Below are positions 1 to 8,893 of a stretch of 64,000 bases of DNA, piece by piece (positions within the stretch are counted from its first letter, which is position 1; the number at the start of each line of letters is the position of its first letter). This DNA comes from an uncultured Clostridia bacterium (GTDB taxonomy: Bacteria > Bacillota > Clostridia > Christensenellales > Borkfalkiaceae). A model generated the notes under the pieces. It was given only the letters and a program-made list of their open reading frames with translations. It made no database searches and had not been told where the DNA came from. The stretch spans positions 19,151 to 83,150 of the forward strand of contig CALVTT010000001.1 in the NCBI GenBank assembly GCA_944363045.1, written 5' to 3'. The position numbers and the translations under genes are program-made.

Positions 1-1
1 G

Positions 2-343
2 GCGGGGCTCATCGCCCTCCCCGTGAGTTTGTGGTATGTGGTGCCCTATTTCGCCTTCTTCGGGCTGCATCCCATCGTCAACCGCCTGCAAAACAGGTTT
101 GTGCATAAAAAGCCGCTCGTCGCGCTCTGTGAAGTCTTAAAAGCCGTCTGGTTCGATCTTGCCATGTGGCTCTCGTGGTTCGTCCTCACGCGCATGACGG
201 GCATGCCGTTCCCCGACTACATCGAACAGTATTTATATTACATCCTCTTTCTCGGGGGCACGCTGTTCTTCTTTGTCTACGATTTTCTCATCTTCGCCTG
301 CCAGAAGTCGGTGGATACCGTCGTTTACCGCATCAGGAAATAA
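2..343 (+). CDS. C-terminal part of an unidentified membrane protein (5' truncated by window edge)
   Basis: The reading frame is already open at base 2 and stops with TAA at 341-343, so only the last 113 codons are visible. The visible part is hydrophobic, with about three membrane segments and a basic tail ending YRIRK. A GTG at base 23 could serve as a start, but the frame upstream is equally protein-like, so truncation is more likely. I do not recognise the family. It lies 48 nt upstream of rlmD on the same strand. Confidence 0.5.
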   Translation, partial: AGLIALPVSLWYVVPYFAFFGLHPIVNRLQNRFVHKKPLVALCEVLKAVWFDLAMWLSWFVLTRMTGMPFPDYIEQYLYYILFLGGTLFFFVYDFLIFACQKSVDTVVYRIRK

Positions 344-391
344 ACTTATGGCCGCCTCAGGCCGTGCTTAACAATAAAAGGGGGAAAGGGC

Positions 392-1783
392 ATGCTGCAA
401 AAAAACGATATTCTGACCGTCACCTGCGACTCTATCGGCACGAACGGGGAGGGGATCGTGCGCCTTGACGGCATGACGCTCTTTGTCCCCTATTTCCTCA
501 CGGGGGAGAGGGCGCGCGTCAAGGTGCTCAAAGTCAAGGGGAATGCGGCGTATGCCAAAGTGGAAGAACTTTTAACGCCCGCCGAGGACAGGATGCGCCC
601 CGCCTGCCCCGTCTTTGCCCGCTGCGGCGGCTGCCAGCTCCAGCACATGGCATATAGGATGCAGCTGCGCTTCAAGACGGCGCTCGTTCGCGACACCTTA
701 AAGAAGCTGGGCGGCGTCACGGCGGATGTTTCCGCCTGCGAGCGCAGCGAATCGGAGTACGGCTACCGCAATAAGCTGCAGCTGCCCATCGGCACGGTGA
801 ACGGCAAGAACGTCGTGGGCTTTTATGCCGAGCGCTCCCACCGCATCGTCGATACCGACGTCTGCCCCATCCATCCCGATTGGGCGGCGCCCCTCATCGC
901 CGCCGTCAAAAAATTCATGGAAAAGTGCGGCCTCGACGGCTATGACGAAGTCACGCATACGGGCCAGCTCCGCCACATCGTGGTGCGGCAGCTTGGGAAG
1001 AAGTTCCTCGTCACCCTCGTCACCGCCGTGCACGAGCTCAAGGGCATCGACTACTTTTTGTTCCTTTTAGACGAGATCTTCCCCGCCTACAGTTTTTATC
1101 TCAACTTCAACGACAAGGATACCAACGTCGTCTTCGGCGAGGAGTTCCGCCTCCTGAAGGGTCCGGGCGTCTACGAGCGCACCGAAGGCGGCATCACCTA
1201 TGAGGCGGGCGTCAATACCTTTTTGCAGATCAACGAGGGCGTCAGGGGCAAGCTCTATTCGCGCGCCGTCGCCTTCGCGGGCGAAAACGAGACGGTCATC
1301 GACTGCTATGCGGGCGGCGGCCTCATGACGGCAATGTTCGCAAAGAAGTGCCAAAAGGCGTACGGCATCGAGGTCGTCAAAGAGGCGCACGAGATGGCGG
1401 AGCGCTTAAAGGCGCGCAACGGCCTTGCGGACATGGAGAATTTATCGGGCAGGGTGGAGGATCTGCTGCCGCCCCTTCTAAAAAAGGAGAAGGGCGCGAC
1501 GGTGGTGCTCGATCCGCCGCGGGCGGGCGTGGAGCGCGGCGTTCTGAAGGCGCTCATCGCAAGCGATGCGGCGCGGCTCGTGATGATCAGCTGCAACCCC
1601 GCCACGCTGGCGCGCGATCTGGGGCTGCTCACGGGCACCCTTAAGGAGACGGAGAACGGCGAGCTCGTCCGCGCGCAGGGCGAGGCGCAGGGTGCCTATG
1701 AGATCGTCTCCGTTCAGCCCTTCGATATGTTCCCGCAGACCAAGTGGACGGAAACGCTCGTCTTTTTGCAGCGGAAGAAGTGA
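392..1783 (+). CDS. rlmD: 23S rRNA (uracil-C5)-methyltransferase, RlmD/RumA family
   Basis: This enzyme transfers a methyl group from SAM to C5 of a uridine in 23S rRNA. The 463-aa protein has the family's order: an N-terminal TRAM RNA-binding domain (about residues 5-60), four iron-sulfur cysteines (C72, C78, C81, C158), and a C-terminal Rossmann methyltransferase. The methyltransferase carries DPPRAGV (374-380) and the catalytic cysteine C401 in ISCNPATLARDL. A purine-rich GGGGGAAAGGG lies just before the ATG. A hairpin terminator follows. The family is sure; the exact target uridine (1939 or 747, as in RlmCD of Firmicutes) cannot be read from sequence. Confidence 0.93.
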   Translation: MLQKNDILTVTCDSIGTNGEGIVRLDGMTLFVPYFLTGERARVKVLKVKGNAAYAKVEELLTPAEDRMRPACPVFARCGGCQLQHMAYRMQLRFKTALVRDTLKKLGGVTADVSACERSESEYGYRNKLQLPIGTVNGKNVVGFYAERSHRIVDTDVCPIHPDWAAPLIAAVKKFMEKCGLDGYDEVTHTGQLRHIVVRQLGKKFLVTLVTAVHELKGIDYFLFLLDEIFPAYSFYLNFNDKDTNVVFGEEFRLLKGPGVYERTEGGITYEAGVNTFLQINEGVRGKLYSRAVAFAGENETVIDCYAGGGLMTAMFAKKCQKAYGIEVVKEAHEMAERLKARNGLADMENLSGRVEDLLPPLLKKEKGATVVLDPPRAGVERGVLKALIASDAARLVMISCNPATLARDLGLLTGTLKETENGELVRAQGEAQGAYEIVSVQPFDMFPQTKWTETLVFLQRKK

Positions 1784-1796
1784 AAGATGTTCCGAT

Positions 1797-1820
1797 GCCT
1801 CCTCCTTGAGGGGGCTTTTT
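1797..1820 (+). terminator. rho-independent terminator after rlmD
   Basis: An 8-bp stem (1797-1804 with 1808-1815, including one G-T wobble) is closed by a CTT loop and followed by five T residues. It separates rlmD from the V-ATPase operon. Confidence 0.75.
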
Positions 1821-1982
1821 CATGCACTCTATAAAACGCGCGGGGGAGTTTCGCCTAAAAGAGGGGGAAGGGAAGAAAAAGTGCGCACCGTGCCGCTTTG
1901 GAGGGCGCGGCGGCAGGGGCACGTCCCGCCCGAGACGGGCGATCGCAGGATGACGTAAGAGGGGCAAATGTCCGTCAATCTG

Positions 1983-2012
1983 TTGACATTCGTCATATTT
2001 CCATGTTATAAT
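1983..2012 (+). promoter_or_regulatory. consensus sigma-70 promoter of the V-ATPase operon
   Basis: A perfect TTGACA (1983-1988) and a perfect TATAAT (2007-2012) are 18 nt apart. Transcription should start near 2019. This rules out the upstream in-frame ATG at 1968 as the start of the first operon gene. Confidence 0.85.
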
Positions 2013-2072
2013 AGACAAGATAGTAAAAAAATGCCTGCGGAGCGTCTGCCCGCGGGCGCGGCGGAGAAAGTT

Positions 2073-2387
2073 ATGGAAGAGATCATCAAGGATATCGCGG
2101 CGGCGGAGGAAGAGGCGGCGCGCATCAAGGCGGCGGCGCAGGAGAAGGCACGCTCGCTCGTGGAAAACGCCGAGCGTGAGGCGCGCGCTCTCTTAGAAGC
2201 TGTCGAAGAGGAACTCAAAGCCTATCGCGACGGGCAAATGAAGCTCGCCGAACGGGAGGCCACCGCCGAATACGAGGCCGCAGTCGACGCCGCCCGCAAA
2301 CAGGCGGAAGCGGAGACGGGCAGGCTGCTCGAAAATACCGATGCTGCCGTCGGCAGGATCGCGGGGAGGATCTTAGGTGATCGTTAA
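2073..2387 (+). CDS. ntpF: V-type ATPase peripheral-stalk subunit (NtpF, G/H-type)
   Basis: This is the helical stator subunit that pairs with subunit E to form the peripheral stalk of V/A-type ATPases. The 104-aa product is almost entirely charged coiled coil rich in Glu, Ala and Lys, as is usual for the family. I place the start at ATG 2073 because GGAG lies 6 nt upstream; in-frame ATGs at 1968 and 2031 lie before or almost at the predicted transcription start. It overlaps ntpI by 11 nt, suggesting translational coupling. Identification rests mainly on position and composition, since the family is poorly conserved. Confidence 0.8.
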   Translation: MEEIIKDIAAAEEEAARIKAAAQEKARSLVENAEREARALLEAVEEELKAYRDGQMKLAEREATAEYEAAVDAARKQAEAETGRLLENTDAAVGRIAGRILGDR

Positions 2388-4383
2388 GATGAAAAAACTC
2401 GGCCTCGTGGGCATGGCGTACGAAAAGGACGCCATCCTCAACGCCCTGCAGCGCACGGGCGCCGTCGAGGTCAAACTGCACCGCGAGGAGGAGCATTCCC
2501 TGCCGCTCCCGCCCGCAGACGGCGAAATTTCTGCCTATCACGCCTCGCTGGAGGACGCTTTGGAGCGTCTCACGCAGGCGGCGGAGAGCTATGCCAAGGA
2601 GCACAAGGGGGCGCCTCATCCCGTGAAGGACGGCTTTGAAGTGAGCTATGAGGAGTTCATGGCGGCGGCAAACGACCGCTCGCGCATGGACGGGCTCATC
2701 GCGCGCGTCAACGCCCTCACCGATCAAAAGGCGGAAAAGCGCGCCGCCCTCAACAGGACGGAGCGCACCCTGCACGCGGCAGGCATTTACAGGAGCGTTC
2801 AAGAGCCGCTCGAAAGCTATGCGGCAACGGCGCACACGCGCGCCTTCTTCGGCACCCTGCCCGTGAACGCCTGGGAGAACGTCAAAGCGCAGCTTCCCGC
2901 CCTTGCGGAGGGCAAGGAGCTTGCCAAAGAGGACGACGAGGCGCTCATCTTCCTTATCCTGCACAAGTCGTGCGCGGAGGAGGGGGAGGCCCTCCTTGCG
3001 GGCACGGGCTTTACTTCCTGCCCCTTTACGGGAAAGGAGACGGGCGCGGAAGTGTATAAACGCCTGAAAGGGGAGTGCGAGGCGCTCTATCAAGAGCTCG
3101 ACGCCCTCGAGGAGGAGATGGCAGGGCTCGGCGGCGAGACGCGCGCCCTCAAAATTTACTGCGATTACATCGGCTACGAGGCGGAAAAAGCAGCCCTTGA
3201 CGAAAAGCTGCGCGGCACCGAGCGTACCTTCCTTTTGGAAGCGTTCGTGCCCGAGGACGCGGAAGAGCTCGTAAGGCGCGAACTTTCCTCGGCGGGGACG
3301 GTGTATCTCGAATTTTCCGAACCTGCGGAGGACGAGGAGCTGCCCACCCTCTGCAAAAACAATGCGGTGGTCTCCGATTTCGAATCGCTCACCAACACTT
3401 ACTCCGCGCCGAACGCGCGGGAGATGGACCCCAATACCATCATGGCCGTCTTTTACAGCGTGTTCATGGGCTTCATCATGGCGGATATCGGCTATGGGCT
3501 CTTGATGATGCTGGGCGGCGGGTATCTGAAGTATAAGAACAGAAGCAGAAAGGGGGGCATCGGCGCGCTTGCGGGCGTGTTCGCGGTCGGCGGCATCTTT
3601 GCCGTCATCTGGGGATTTTTATTCAACTCGCTCTTCGGCATCGCGCTGCCGTATGACCCTGTGCTGCCCAACGCGGAGAAGGAGATGTGTTCGTTCGCGG
3701 GCATTCAGATCCCCGAGGTGCTCGTCATTGCAATGCTTTTAGGCATCGTGCAGCTGATGGCGGGCTACATCTGCAAGGCGGTGCAGTGCTGGAGAAGGGG
3801 AGAGGTGTTGGACGGCATCTTGGACGGCGTCGTCTGGGCGCTCTTCTCGCTCGGCGCGGGTCTTGCCATCGCGGGGCTCGTGAGCAATTGGGAAATTTCC
3901 TTCCTTGCTCCCATCGGCGGCATTACGGCGGGCGTGACGCTCGTTGTCGCCATGATCGCGGCAGGGAGAAGAGAGAAGTTTTTGGGCAAGCTTTCCAAGG
4001 GCTTCGGCACGCTGTACGGCATCATCAACTACATGTCGGACGTCTTGAGCTATGCGCGCCTCTACGGGCTCATGCTCTCGGGCGCGGTGATTGCGCGCAT
4101 CGTCTCGGAGTACGCGGTCGGGTTTATCAATGACGGCGGCGTGCTCATCGTGATGGGCGTGCTGCTGATGGCCGTCGGGCATGTGTTCAACCTTGCGATC
4201 GGCCTTCTCGGTGCGTATATCCACGATGCGAGGCTGCAGTATGTGGAGTTCTACGGCCGCTTTTATGAGGGCGAGGGGGAGCTCTTTAAGCCCCTCGGCA
4301 GCAAGCACGAGCACATCTTCTTAAAGCCCCTCGCGGCAGAGAAGCGGGAGAAGGCGGGCGTGCCCGTGCCTACTAAGGCTTAG
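2377..4383 (+). CDS. ntpI: V-type ATPase membrane subunit I (a-type)
   Basis: Subunit I forms the stator half of the ion channel. The 668-aa protein has a cytosolic N-terminal half with coiled-coil segments (to about residue 330) and a C-terminal half with about seven membrane helices. The conserved segment LSYARLYGLMLSG holds the essential channel arginine. The start is GTG 2377, where GGAGG is 7 nt upstream and the product begins MIVKMKKL as in homologues; ATG 2389 has poorer spacing. It overlaps the end of ntpF. Confidence 0.93.
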   Translation: MIVKMKKLGLVGMAYEKDAILNALQRTGAVEVKLHREEEHSLPLPPADGEISAYHASLEDALERLTQAAESYAKEHKGAPHPVKDGFEVSYEEFMAAANDRSRMDGLIARVNALTDQKAEKRAALNRTERTLHAAGIYRSVQEPLESYAATAHTRAFFGTLPVNAWENVKAQLPALAEGKELAKEDDEALIFLILHKSCAEEGEALLAGTGFTSCPFTGKETGAEVYKRLKGECEALYQELDALEEEMAGLGGETRALKIYCDYIGYEAEKAALDEKLRGTERTFLLEAFVPEDAEELVRRELSSAGTVYLEFSEPAEDEELPTLCKNNAVVSDFESLTNTYSAPNAREMDPNTIMAVFYSVFMGFIMADIGYGLLMMLGGGYLKYKNRSRKGGIGALAGVFAVGGIFAVIWGFLFNSLFGIALPYDPVLPNAEKEMCSFAGIQIPEVLVIAMLLGIVQLMAGYICKAVQCWRRGEVLDGILDGVVWALFSLGAGLAIAGLVSNWEISFLAPIGGITAGVTLVVAMIAAGRREKFLGKLSKGFGTLYGIINYMSDVLSYARLYGLMLSGAVIARIVSEYAVGFINDGGVLIVMGVLLMAVGHVFNLAIGLLGAYIHDARLQYVEFYGRFYEGEGELFKPLGSKHEHIFLKPLAAEKREKAGVPVPTKA

Positions 4384-4447
4384 ATCAAGGAAAGAAGGCG
4401 ATTTTCGCCTGAAATACAATTTCGGAAATGTTTTGGAGGTCTTTTTT

Positions 4448-4930
4448 ATGCCTGGTACTGAAGTAGTACAAGAAGTGGTAGAGTATGGCTACGCGATCGC
4501 GATGATCGGCGTTGCATTGTGTGTCTTTTTGTGCGGCATCGGCTCGTGCATCGGCCTTTTTAAGTCGAGTGCGGCGGCTGCCGGCGTGCTGAGCGAGAAC
4601 CCCAAGCTTTTCGGCAAGGTGCTCGTCCTCGTGCTCCTTCCCGCAACGCAGGGTATTTACGGCTTCATCATCGGCATCATCGCCTCGGGCCCGGTCTTGG
4701 AAGCGGGCACGGCGATGGTGACCATCGATGGCTGGGGCATCTTGGGCGCCGTGCTGCCCATGGCCATTGCGGGCCTTGTTTCGGGCATCTATCAGGGCAA
4801 GGCGTCCGCCAACTGTATCTATGCCGTCGGCAAGCAGGAGGCGCTCTCGGGCAAGCTCATCATCTATCCCGCGATGATCGAGTTCTACGCCATCCTCGGC
4901 CTCATCATCTCCATCATCCTGCTCGCCTGA
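4448..4930 (+). CDS. ntpK: V-type ATPase proteolipid subunit K, sodium-type
   Basis: This is the rotor-ring proteolipid: 160 aa, two fused c-type hairpins, four membrane helices. All ligands that bind sodium in E. hirae NtpK (L61, T64, Q65, Q110, E139) have counterparts here: L64, T67 and Q68 in LLPATQGIYG, Q116 in SGIYQGK, and E145 in MIEFYAIL. The first hairpin carries no acidic residue, so one carboxylate serves each pair of hairpins. The start is ATG 4448, with GGAGGT 7 nt upstream; TTG 4433 lies ahead of that ribosome-binding site. Sodium coupling is inferred from the ligands, not proven. Confidence 0.95.
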   Translation: MPGTEVVQEVVEYGYAIAMIGVALCVFLCGIGSCIGLFKSSAAAAGVLSENPKLFGKVLVLVLLPATQGIYGFIIGIIASGPVLEAGTAMVTIDGWGILGAVLPMAIAGLVSGIYQGKASANCIYAVGKQEALSGKLIIYPAMIEFYAILGLIISIILLA

Positions 4931-4942
4931 CGGGGGTACGGT

Positions 4943-5521
4943 ATGGGGAAACAGGACATCATCGGCCGCATCTTGAGCGATGCCGAGGCGGAGGCCGCGG
5001 CGATCCTCAAAGAGGCGGAAGCGCGCGCGGAAGCCATCCGTAAAAACGCGGAGGACGGCGCGGAAAAAGAGCGCGAAAAGGCGCAGAAGGAGGCCGAAGG
5101 CAAGCGGCGCGCCCTGCTCGAAGGCAGGCGTGCGGCGGCGCGGCTGGATGCGCAGAAGATCGCCCTTTCCGGTAAGCGCCGCGTCATCGACGTCGTCTAC
5201 GGCCGCGCGGAGGACAAGCTCTCCAAACTCGAAGAGCACGCCTCCCTCGCGCTCATCTCCTCCCTCCTCGAAGCGTATGCGGAGAAGGGGGACGAAGTCG
5301 TGCTCGCGGAGGGCTATCCCTTTACGGCGGGCGTCAAAAAACTTGCCGTCGTGCGCGACAGGGCGCTGAACGTGGCAGAAAAGGGCGCCAAGATCTCGGG
5401 CGGGGTCATTCTTAGGAATGCTTCCTGCGACCGCGACCTCTCCCTTTCCTCGCTCCTCGCGGCGGATAAAGAGGCGCACCAGGCGGAACTTGCGGGGATG
5501 CTCTTCCCCGGCGCAAAGTGA
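4943..5521 (+). CDS. ntpE: V-type ATPase subunit E (peripheral stalk)
   Basis: Subunit E forms the peripheral stalk with NtpF. The 192-aa product has a long charged N-terminal helix (about residues 1-90, rich in AEAEA and KEAE patterns) followed by a compact C-terminal domain that contacts the catalytic head in known structures. It follows ntpK by 12 nt and is followed within 1-2 nt by ntpC. Length and operon position match the family. Sequence conservation in the helical part is low, so position carries weight in the call. Confidence 0.88.
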   Translation: MGKQDIIGRILSDAEAEAAAILKEAEARAEAIRKNAEDGAEKEREKAQKEAEGKRRALLEGRRAAARLDAQKIALSGKRRVIDVVYGRAEDKLSKLEEHASLALISSLLEAYAEKGDEVVLAEGYPFTAGVKKLAVVRDRALNVAEKGAKISGGVILRNASCDRDLSLSSLLAADKEAHQAELAGMLFPGAK

Positions 5522-5522
5522 T

Positions 5523-6491
5523 ATGATGGACAGCGGTTTCACAAACGGCGTCATCGCCGTCAAAGAGAAGCGCCTCTTCGGGGAGCGCCTCGTCCGCTTC
5601 GCGGAAATGAGCGCGGAGGACGTCTTCCGCGCCCTTACGGAGGCGGGCTACGGCTTTGGCGCCGCCTCCTCGGTGTATGAGTTCGAGGAGATGATCTTGG
5701 CGGAGGAGCGCGATCTCGACGCCTTCATCCGTACCTATGCGCCCTCCAAGGCGGAGCTCGAGTACTTCCTCGCCCCGCGCGATTTCCACAACGGCAAGGC
5801 GCTTCTGAAGGCGCACGCGTTGGGGAAGGACGCAACGGGGCTGCTCGCGCCCGACGGGCTCGTGCCCGCGGAGCGCATCGCTTCCTGCATCGAGGCGGGC
5901 GACTTTTCGCCCCTTTCGGGGGAGCTCAGAAAGGCGCTCGAAGAGGGCAAAGCGCTCCTCGACGAGAGCAAGGAGGGGGCGGGCGTTCAGCTCGGCGTCC
6001 TCTTCGAACGCGCGCTCTATGCGCATCTTGCAGCTTGCTGCACGAAAAACCGCTCCTTGAAGAAGCTCATCGCCCGCCGCGCCGACACGGAGAACATCCT
6101 CTCCTATCTGCGCGCGCCCTCGAAGGAGGCGGCAGAGGCGCTGTATGTCGCGGGGGGCACGCTCTCCAAGGCAAAACTTGCGGGGCTGTTTTCTTCCGAT
6201 GCCGACAAGGCGGAGCGCACGCTGAACGGCACGCCCTACGAGGCGCTCCTTCAAGAATGCTTTGCCGCCAAACGGGCGGGCAAGCCCCTCTCGGCGGCGG
6301 AAAAATCGGCGGACGATCTCGAGATGGACTTTTACCGCCACGCGCGTTACAGCAAGGAGGGGCGCGATCCCTTCCTCCTCTACGTCATCCGCCGCCGCGC
6401 GGAGAACGCCGACGTGCGCATCCTTCTCGTGTGCCTTTTGGCGGGGATGACTGCGGCGGAGATAAAAGTTCGCCTACGCGGCATTCTATAA
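5523..6491 (+). CDS. ntpC: V-type ATPase subunit C (d-type, rotor-ring cap)
   Basis: This subunit caps the proteolipid ring and links it to the central shaft. The 322-aa helical protein matches the AC39/NtpC family in length and in repeated motifs such as FHNGKALLKA and DNEMDFYRH-like segments near the C-terminus. Two adjacent ATGs (5523 and 5526) are possible starts right after the ntpE stop; the ribosome-binding site is weak, so coupling to ntpE is likely. The stop TAA lies in the left edge of the 282-nt non-coding insert that splits the operon here. Confidence 0.88.
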   Translation: MMDSGFTNGVIAVKEKRLFGERLVRFAEMSAEDVFRALTEAGYGFGAASSVYEFEEMILAEERDLDAFIRTYAPSKAELEYFLAPRDFHNGKALLKAHALGKDATGLLAPDGLVPAERIASCIEAGDFSPLSGELRKALEEGKALLDESKEGAGVQLGVLFERALYAHLAACCTKNRSLKKLIARRADTENILSYLRAPSKEAAEALYVAGGTLSKAKLAGLFSSDADKAERTLNGTPYEALLQECFAAKRAGKPLSAAEKSADDLEMDFYRHARYSKEGRDPFLLYVIRRRAENADVRILLVCLLAGMTAAEIKVRLRGIL

Positions 6492-6773
6492 CGCTTAAAC
6501 GGGCGCGAAAAGCATATGCGTCGCAATACTTTGTCGGGCTGCGGCAACTTTCAGTCACTTACTCGTCGGAGCAAGGCGAATTTTGCGGGCGTCTGCCATA
6601 GGGCAAACGCCGCGCTTATAACGCCTGCTCCTCCTCTTCCCACAAATCTTTTGCTTCGCAAAATCTTTGCGGGATCCCTGTAAGCTCCCTCAAGTTTTCC
6701 TCGCCCTTCTCGTCTTGCTCGTATCTGCTTTCCGGGCGTTATACAGGGTAACTCAATTTGATTCGGAGGTCAT
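6492..6773 (+). repeat. non-coding insert inside the V-ATPase operon, related to the element at 63607-64000
   Basis: All other gene pairs in this operon are 0-64 nt apart, but 282 nt separate ntpC from the next gene. No convincing frame is present. The ends carry an 8-bp inverted repeat TATAACGC (6487-6494) and GCGTTATA (6736-6743). An internal block at 6581-6673 aligns with 63660-63752, sharing the words TTTTGCGGGC, AACGCCGCGC, CTCCTCTTC and AAATCTTTT in the same order. It contains a small hairpin around GCTTCGC. It looks like a MITE-like or other small repeated element; no transposase is seen. Confidence 0.55.
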
Positions 6774-7124
6774 ATGACCGGTAAAATGGCGATCGTCGGC
6801 GACGGCGACAGCATCATGGTATTTCAGGCGGCGGGCGTTTCGGCATTTGCCGCCGAAAACGAGAAGAAGGCGCGCGACATCCTTCGTAAGATCGCGAAGG
6901 ACTACGAGGTCATCTTCCTCACCGAGGAATTGGCGCGCCCGCTCGCTGATTTTTTGAAGCGGTTCGACGAGGCGCCCTATCCCGTCGTGCTCCCCATCCC
7001 ATCGGGCAGGGGCAGCGACGGTTTGGGCGAGGAGCTCGTGAGGGGCGCGGCGGAGCGTGCGCTCGGCATCGACATCTTCTTCAACAACGGACCGCGTGAA
7101 GCATCCGAGGAGACTCATCAATGA
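6774..7124 (+). CDS. ntpG: V-type ATPase subunit F (central shaft; NtpG in E. hirae naming)
   Basis: This small central-shaft subunit binds subunit D and transmits rotation. The 116-aa product has the family fold pattern: [17 protein letters not shown] at the N-terminus, then the conserved FLTEELA, and PVVLPIPSG before the C-terminal helix. GGAGGT lies 6 nt before the ATG. It overlaps ntpA by 4 nt (ATGA). Its place between C and A equals that of ntpG in the E. hirae operon. Confidence 0.9.
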   Translation: MTGKMAIVGDGDSIMVFQAAGVSAFAAENEKKARDILRKIAKDYEVIFLTEELARPLADFLKRFDEAPYPVVLPIPSGRGSDGLGEELVRGAAERALGIDIFFNNGPREASEETHQ

Positions 7125-8893
7125 GCAGTATAGGTAAAACGGTAAAGGTTTCGGGCCCCCTCATCATCGCAGAGGGCATGGCGGACGCCAAGATGTACGA
7201 CGTCGTCCGCGTTTCCAAACTCGGCCTCATCGGCGAGATCATCGAAATGCGCGGCGACAGGGCGTCCGTGCAGGTCTATGAGGAGACGAGCGGCTTGGGT
7301 CCCGGGGAGGAGGTCGTCTCGACGGGCGAACCGCTCTCGGCGGAGCTCGGCCCCGGGCTCCTCACGGGCATCTTCGACGGCATCCAGCGCCCCTTGACAA
7401 CGCTCTTTTTCAAGAGCGGCAACCGCATTTCGCGCGGCGTCTCCGTCAACAGCCTCGACAGGGAGCGCAAGTGGCACTTCGTGCCCTCCGTCAAGGCGGG
7501 CGACGTCGTCGAGGAGGGCGACATCCTCGGCACCGTGCAGGAGACGGAGATCGTCTCCCACCGCATCCTCGTGCCCAACGGCATGCACGGCAGGGTGACT
7601 TCTATTACGGAAGGGGACTTCACCATCACCGATACGGTGTGCGTCCTCCGCAACGAGGCGGGGGAGGAGAAGGTGTGCATGCTGCGCAAGTGGCCCGTCC
7701 GCAAGGGGAGGCCGTACCGCGAGAAGCTCTCGCCCACCCGCCTCATGGTCACCGGCCAGCGCGTCATCGATACCCTCTTTCCCATTGCCCGCGGCGGCGT
7801 GGCTGCCGTGCCCGGGCCCTTCGGCAGCGGCAAGACGGTCGTGCAGCATCAGCTCGCCAAGTGGGCGGATGCCGACATCATCGTCTACGTCGGCTGCGGC
7901 GAGCGCGGCAACGAGATGACGGACGTCCTCAACGAATTCCCCGAGCTCAAGGACCCCAAGACGGGCGAACCCTTGATGAAGCGCACCGTGCTCATCGCCA
8001 ACACTTCCGATATGCCCGTGGCGGCGCGCGAAGCCTCCATCTATACGGGCATCACCATTGCGGAGTACTTCCGCGACATGGGCTATCACGTCGCCATCAT
8101 GGCAGATTCCACCTCCCGCTGGGCAGAGGCGCTGCGCGAGATGAGCGGCCGCCTCGAAGAGATGCCGGGCGACGAGGGCTATCCCGCCTATCTTGCGAGC
8201 CGTCTCGCAGAATTTTATGAGCGCGCGGGCATCGTCAAGACGCTGGGGCGGGACGACCGTTCGGGCTCCGTCACGGCGATCGGCGCCGTGTCGCCTCCCG
8301 GCGGCGATCTGAGCGAGCCCGTCTCGCAGGCGACTCTTCGCATCGTCAAGGTGTTCTGGGGGCTCTCGGCTTCCCTTGCCTATAAGCGCCACTTCCCCGC
8401 CATCGATTGGCTCGTCAGCTATTCGCTCTATGCCGACAAGATGAAGGAGTGGTACGATGAAGAGGTGGGGCGCGATTTCCTCAGATCCCGCCAATTCGTG
8501 ATGACGACGCTGCAGGAGGAGGCCGCCCTCGACGAGATCGTGCGCCTCGTGGGCATGGACGCCCTCTCCTCGCGCGACCGCCTCACGATGGAGACCGCCA
8601 AGATGATCCGCGAGGACTATCTCCACCAGAACGCCTTCCACGAGGTGGATACCTTCACCTCCATGAAAAAGCAGCTTCTGATGCTGCGCCTCATCTACGA
8701 ATACCACCGCCTTGCGGGCGAGGCCATCGAGTCTTACGCGGACTTTTCCGACATCCTCGCCTGCCCCTGCCGCGAGAAGATCGGCAGGGCGAAGTACATT
8801 CCCGAGGAGGAACTTTCTTCCTTCGATGAGATCTTCAGCGAGATGAACGCCGAACTCAAGGCGGTCGCACAGGGAGGGGAAGAGGATGTTTAA
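7121..8893 (+). CDS. ntpA: V-type ATPase catalytic subunit A
   Basis: Subunit A hydrolyses ATP in the head of the rotary pump. The 590-aa protein carries the P-loop GPFGSGKT at residues 232-239 and the catalytic glutamate in GCGERGNE (E261). It also has the A-subunit-specific non-homologous insert between the beta-barrel and P-loop, with PNGMHG near residue 152. ATG 7121 overlaps the ntpG stop, and the 3' end overlaps ntpB by 8 nt. Length is typical. Confidence 0.97.
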   Translation: MSSIGKTVKVSGPLIIAEGMADAKMYDVVRVSKLGLIGEIIEMRGDRASVQVYEETSGLGPGEEVVSTGEPLSAELGPGLLTGIFDGIQRPLTTLFFKSGNRISRGVSVNSLDRERKWHFVPSVKAGDVVEEGDILGTVQETEIVSHRILVPNGMHGRVTSITEGDFTITDTVCVLRNEAGEEKVCMLRKWPVRKGRPYREKLSPTRLMVTGQRVIDTLFPIARGGVAAVPGPFGSGKTVVQHQLAKWADADIIVYVGCGERGNEMTDVLNEFPELKDPKTGEPLMKRTVLIANTSDMPVAAREASIYTGITIAEYFRDMGYHVAIMADSTSRWAEALREMSGRLEEMPGDEGYPAYLASRLAEFYERAGIVKTLGRDDRSGSVTAIGAVSPPGGDLSEPVSQATLRIVKVFWGLSASLAYKRHFPAIDWLVSYSLYADKMKEWYDEEVGRDFLRSRQFVMTTLQEEAALDEIVRLVGMDALSSRDRLTMETAKMIREDYLHQNAFHEVDTFTSMKKQLLMLRLIYEYHRLAGEAIESYADFSDILACPCREKIGRAKYIPEEELSSFDEIFSEMNAELKAVAQGGEEDV

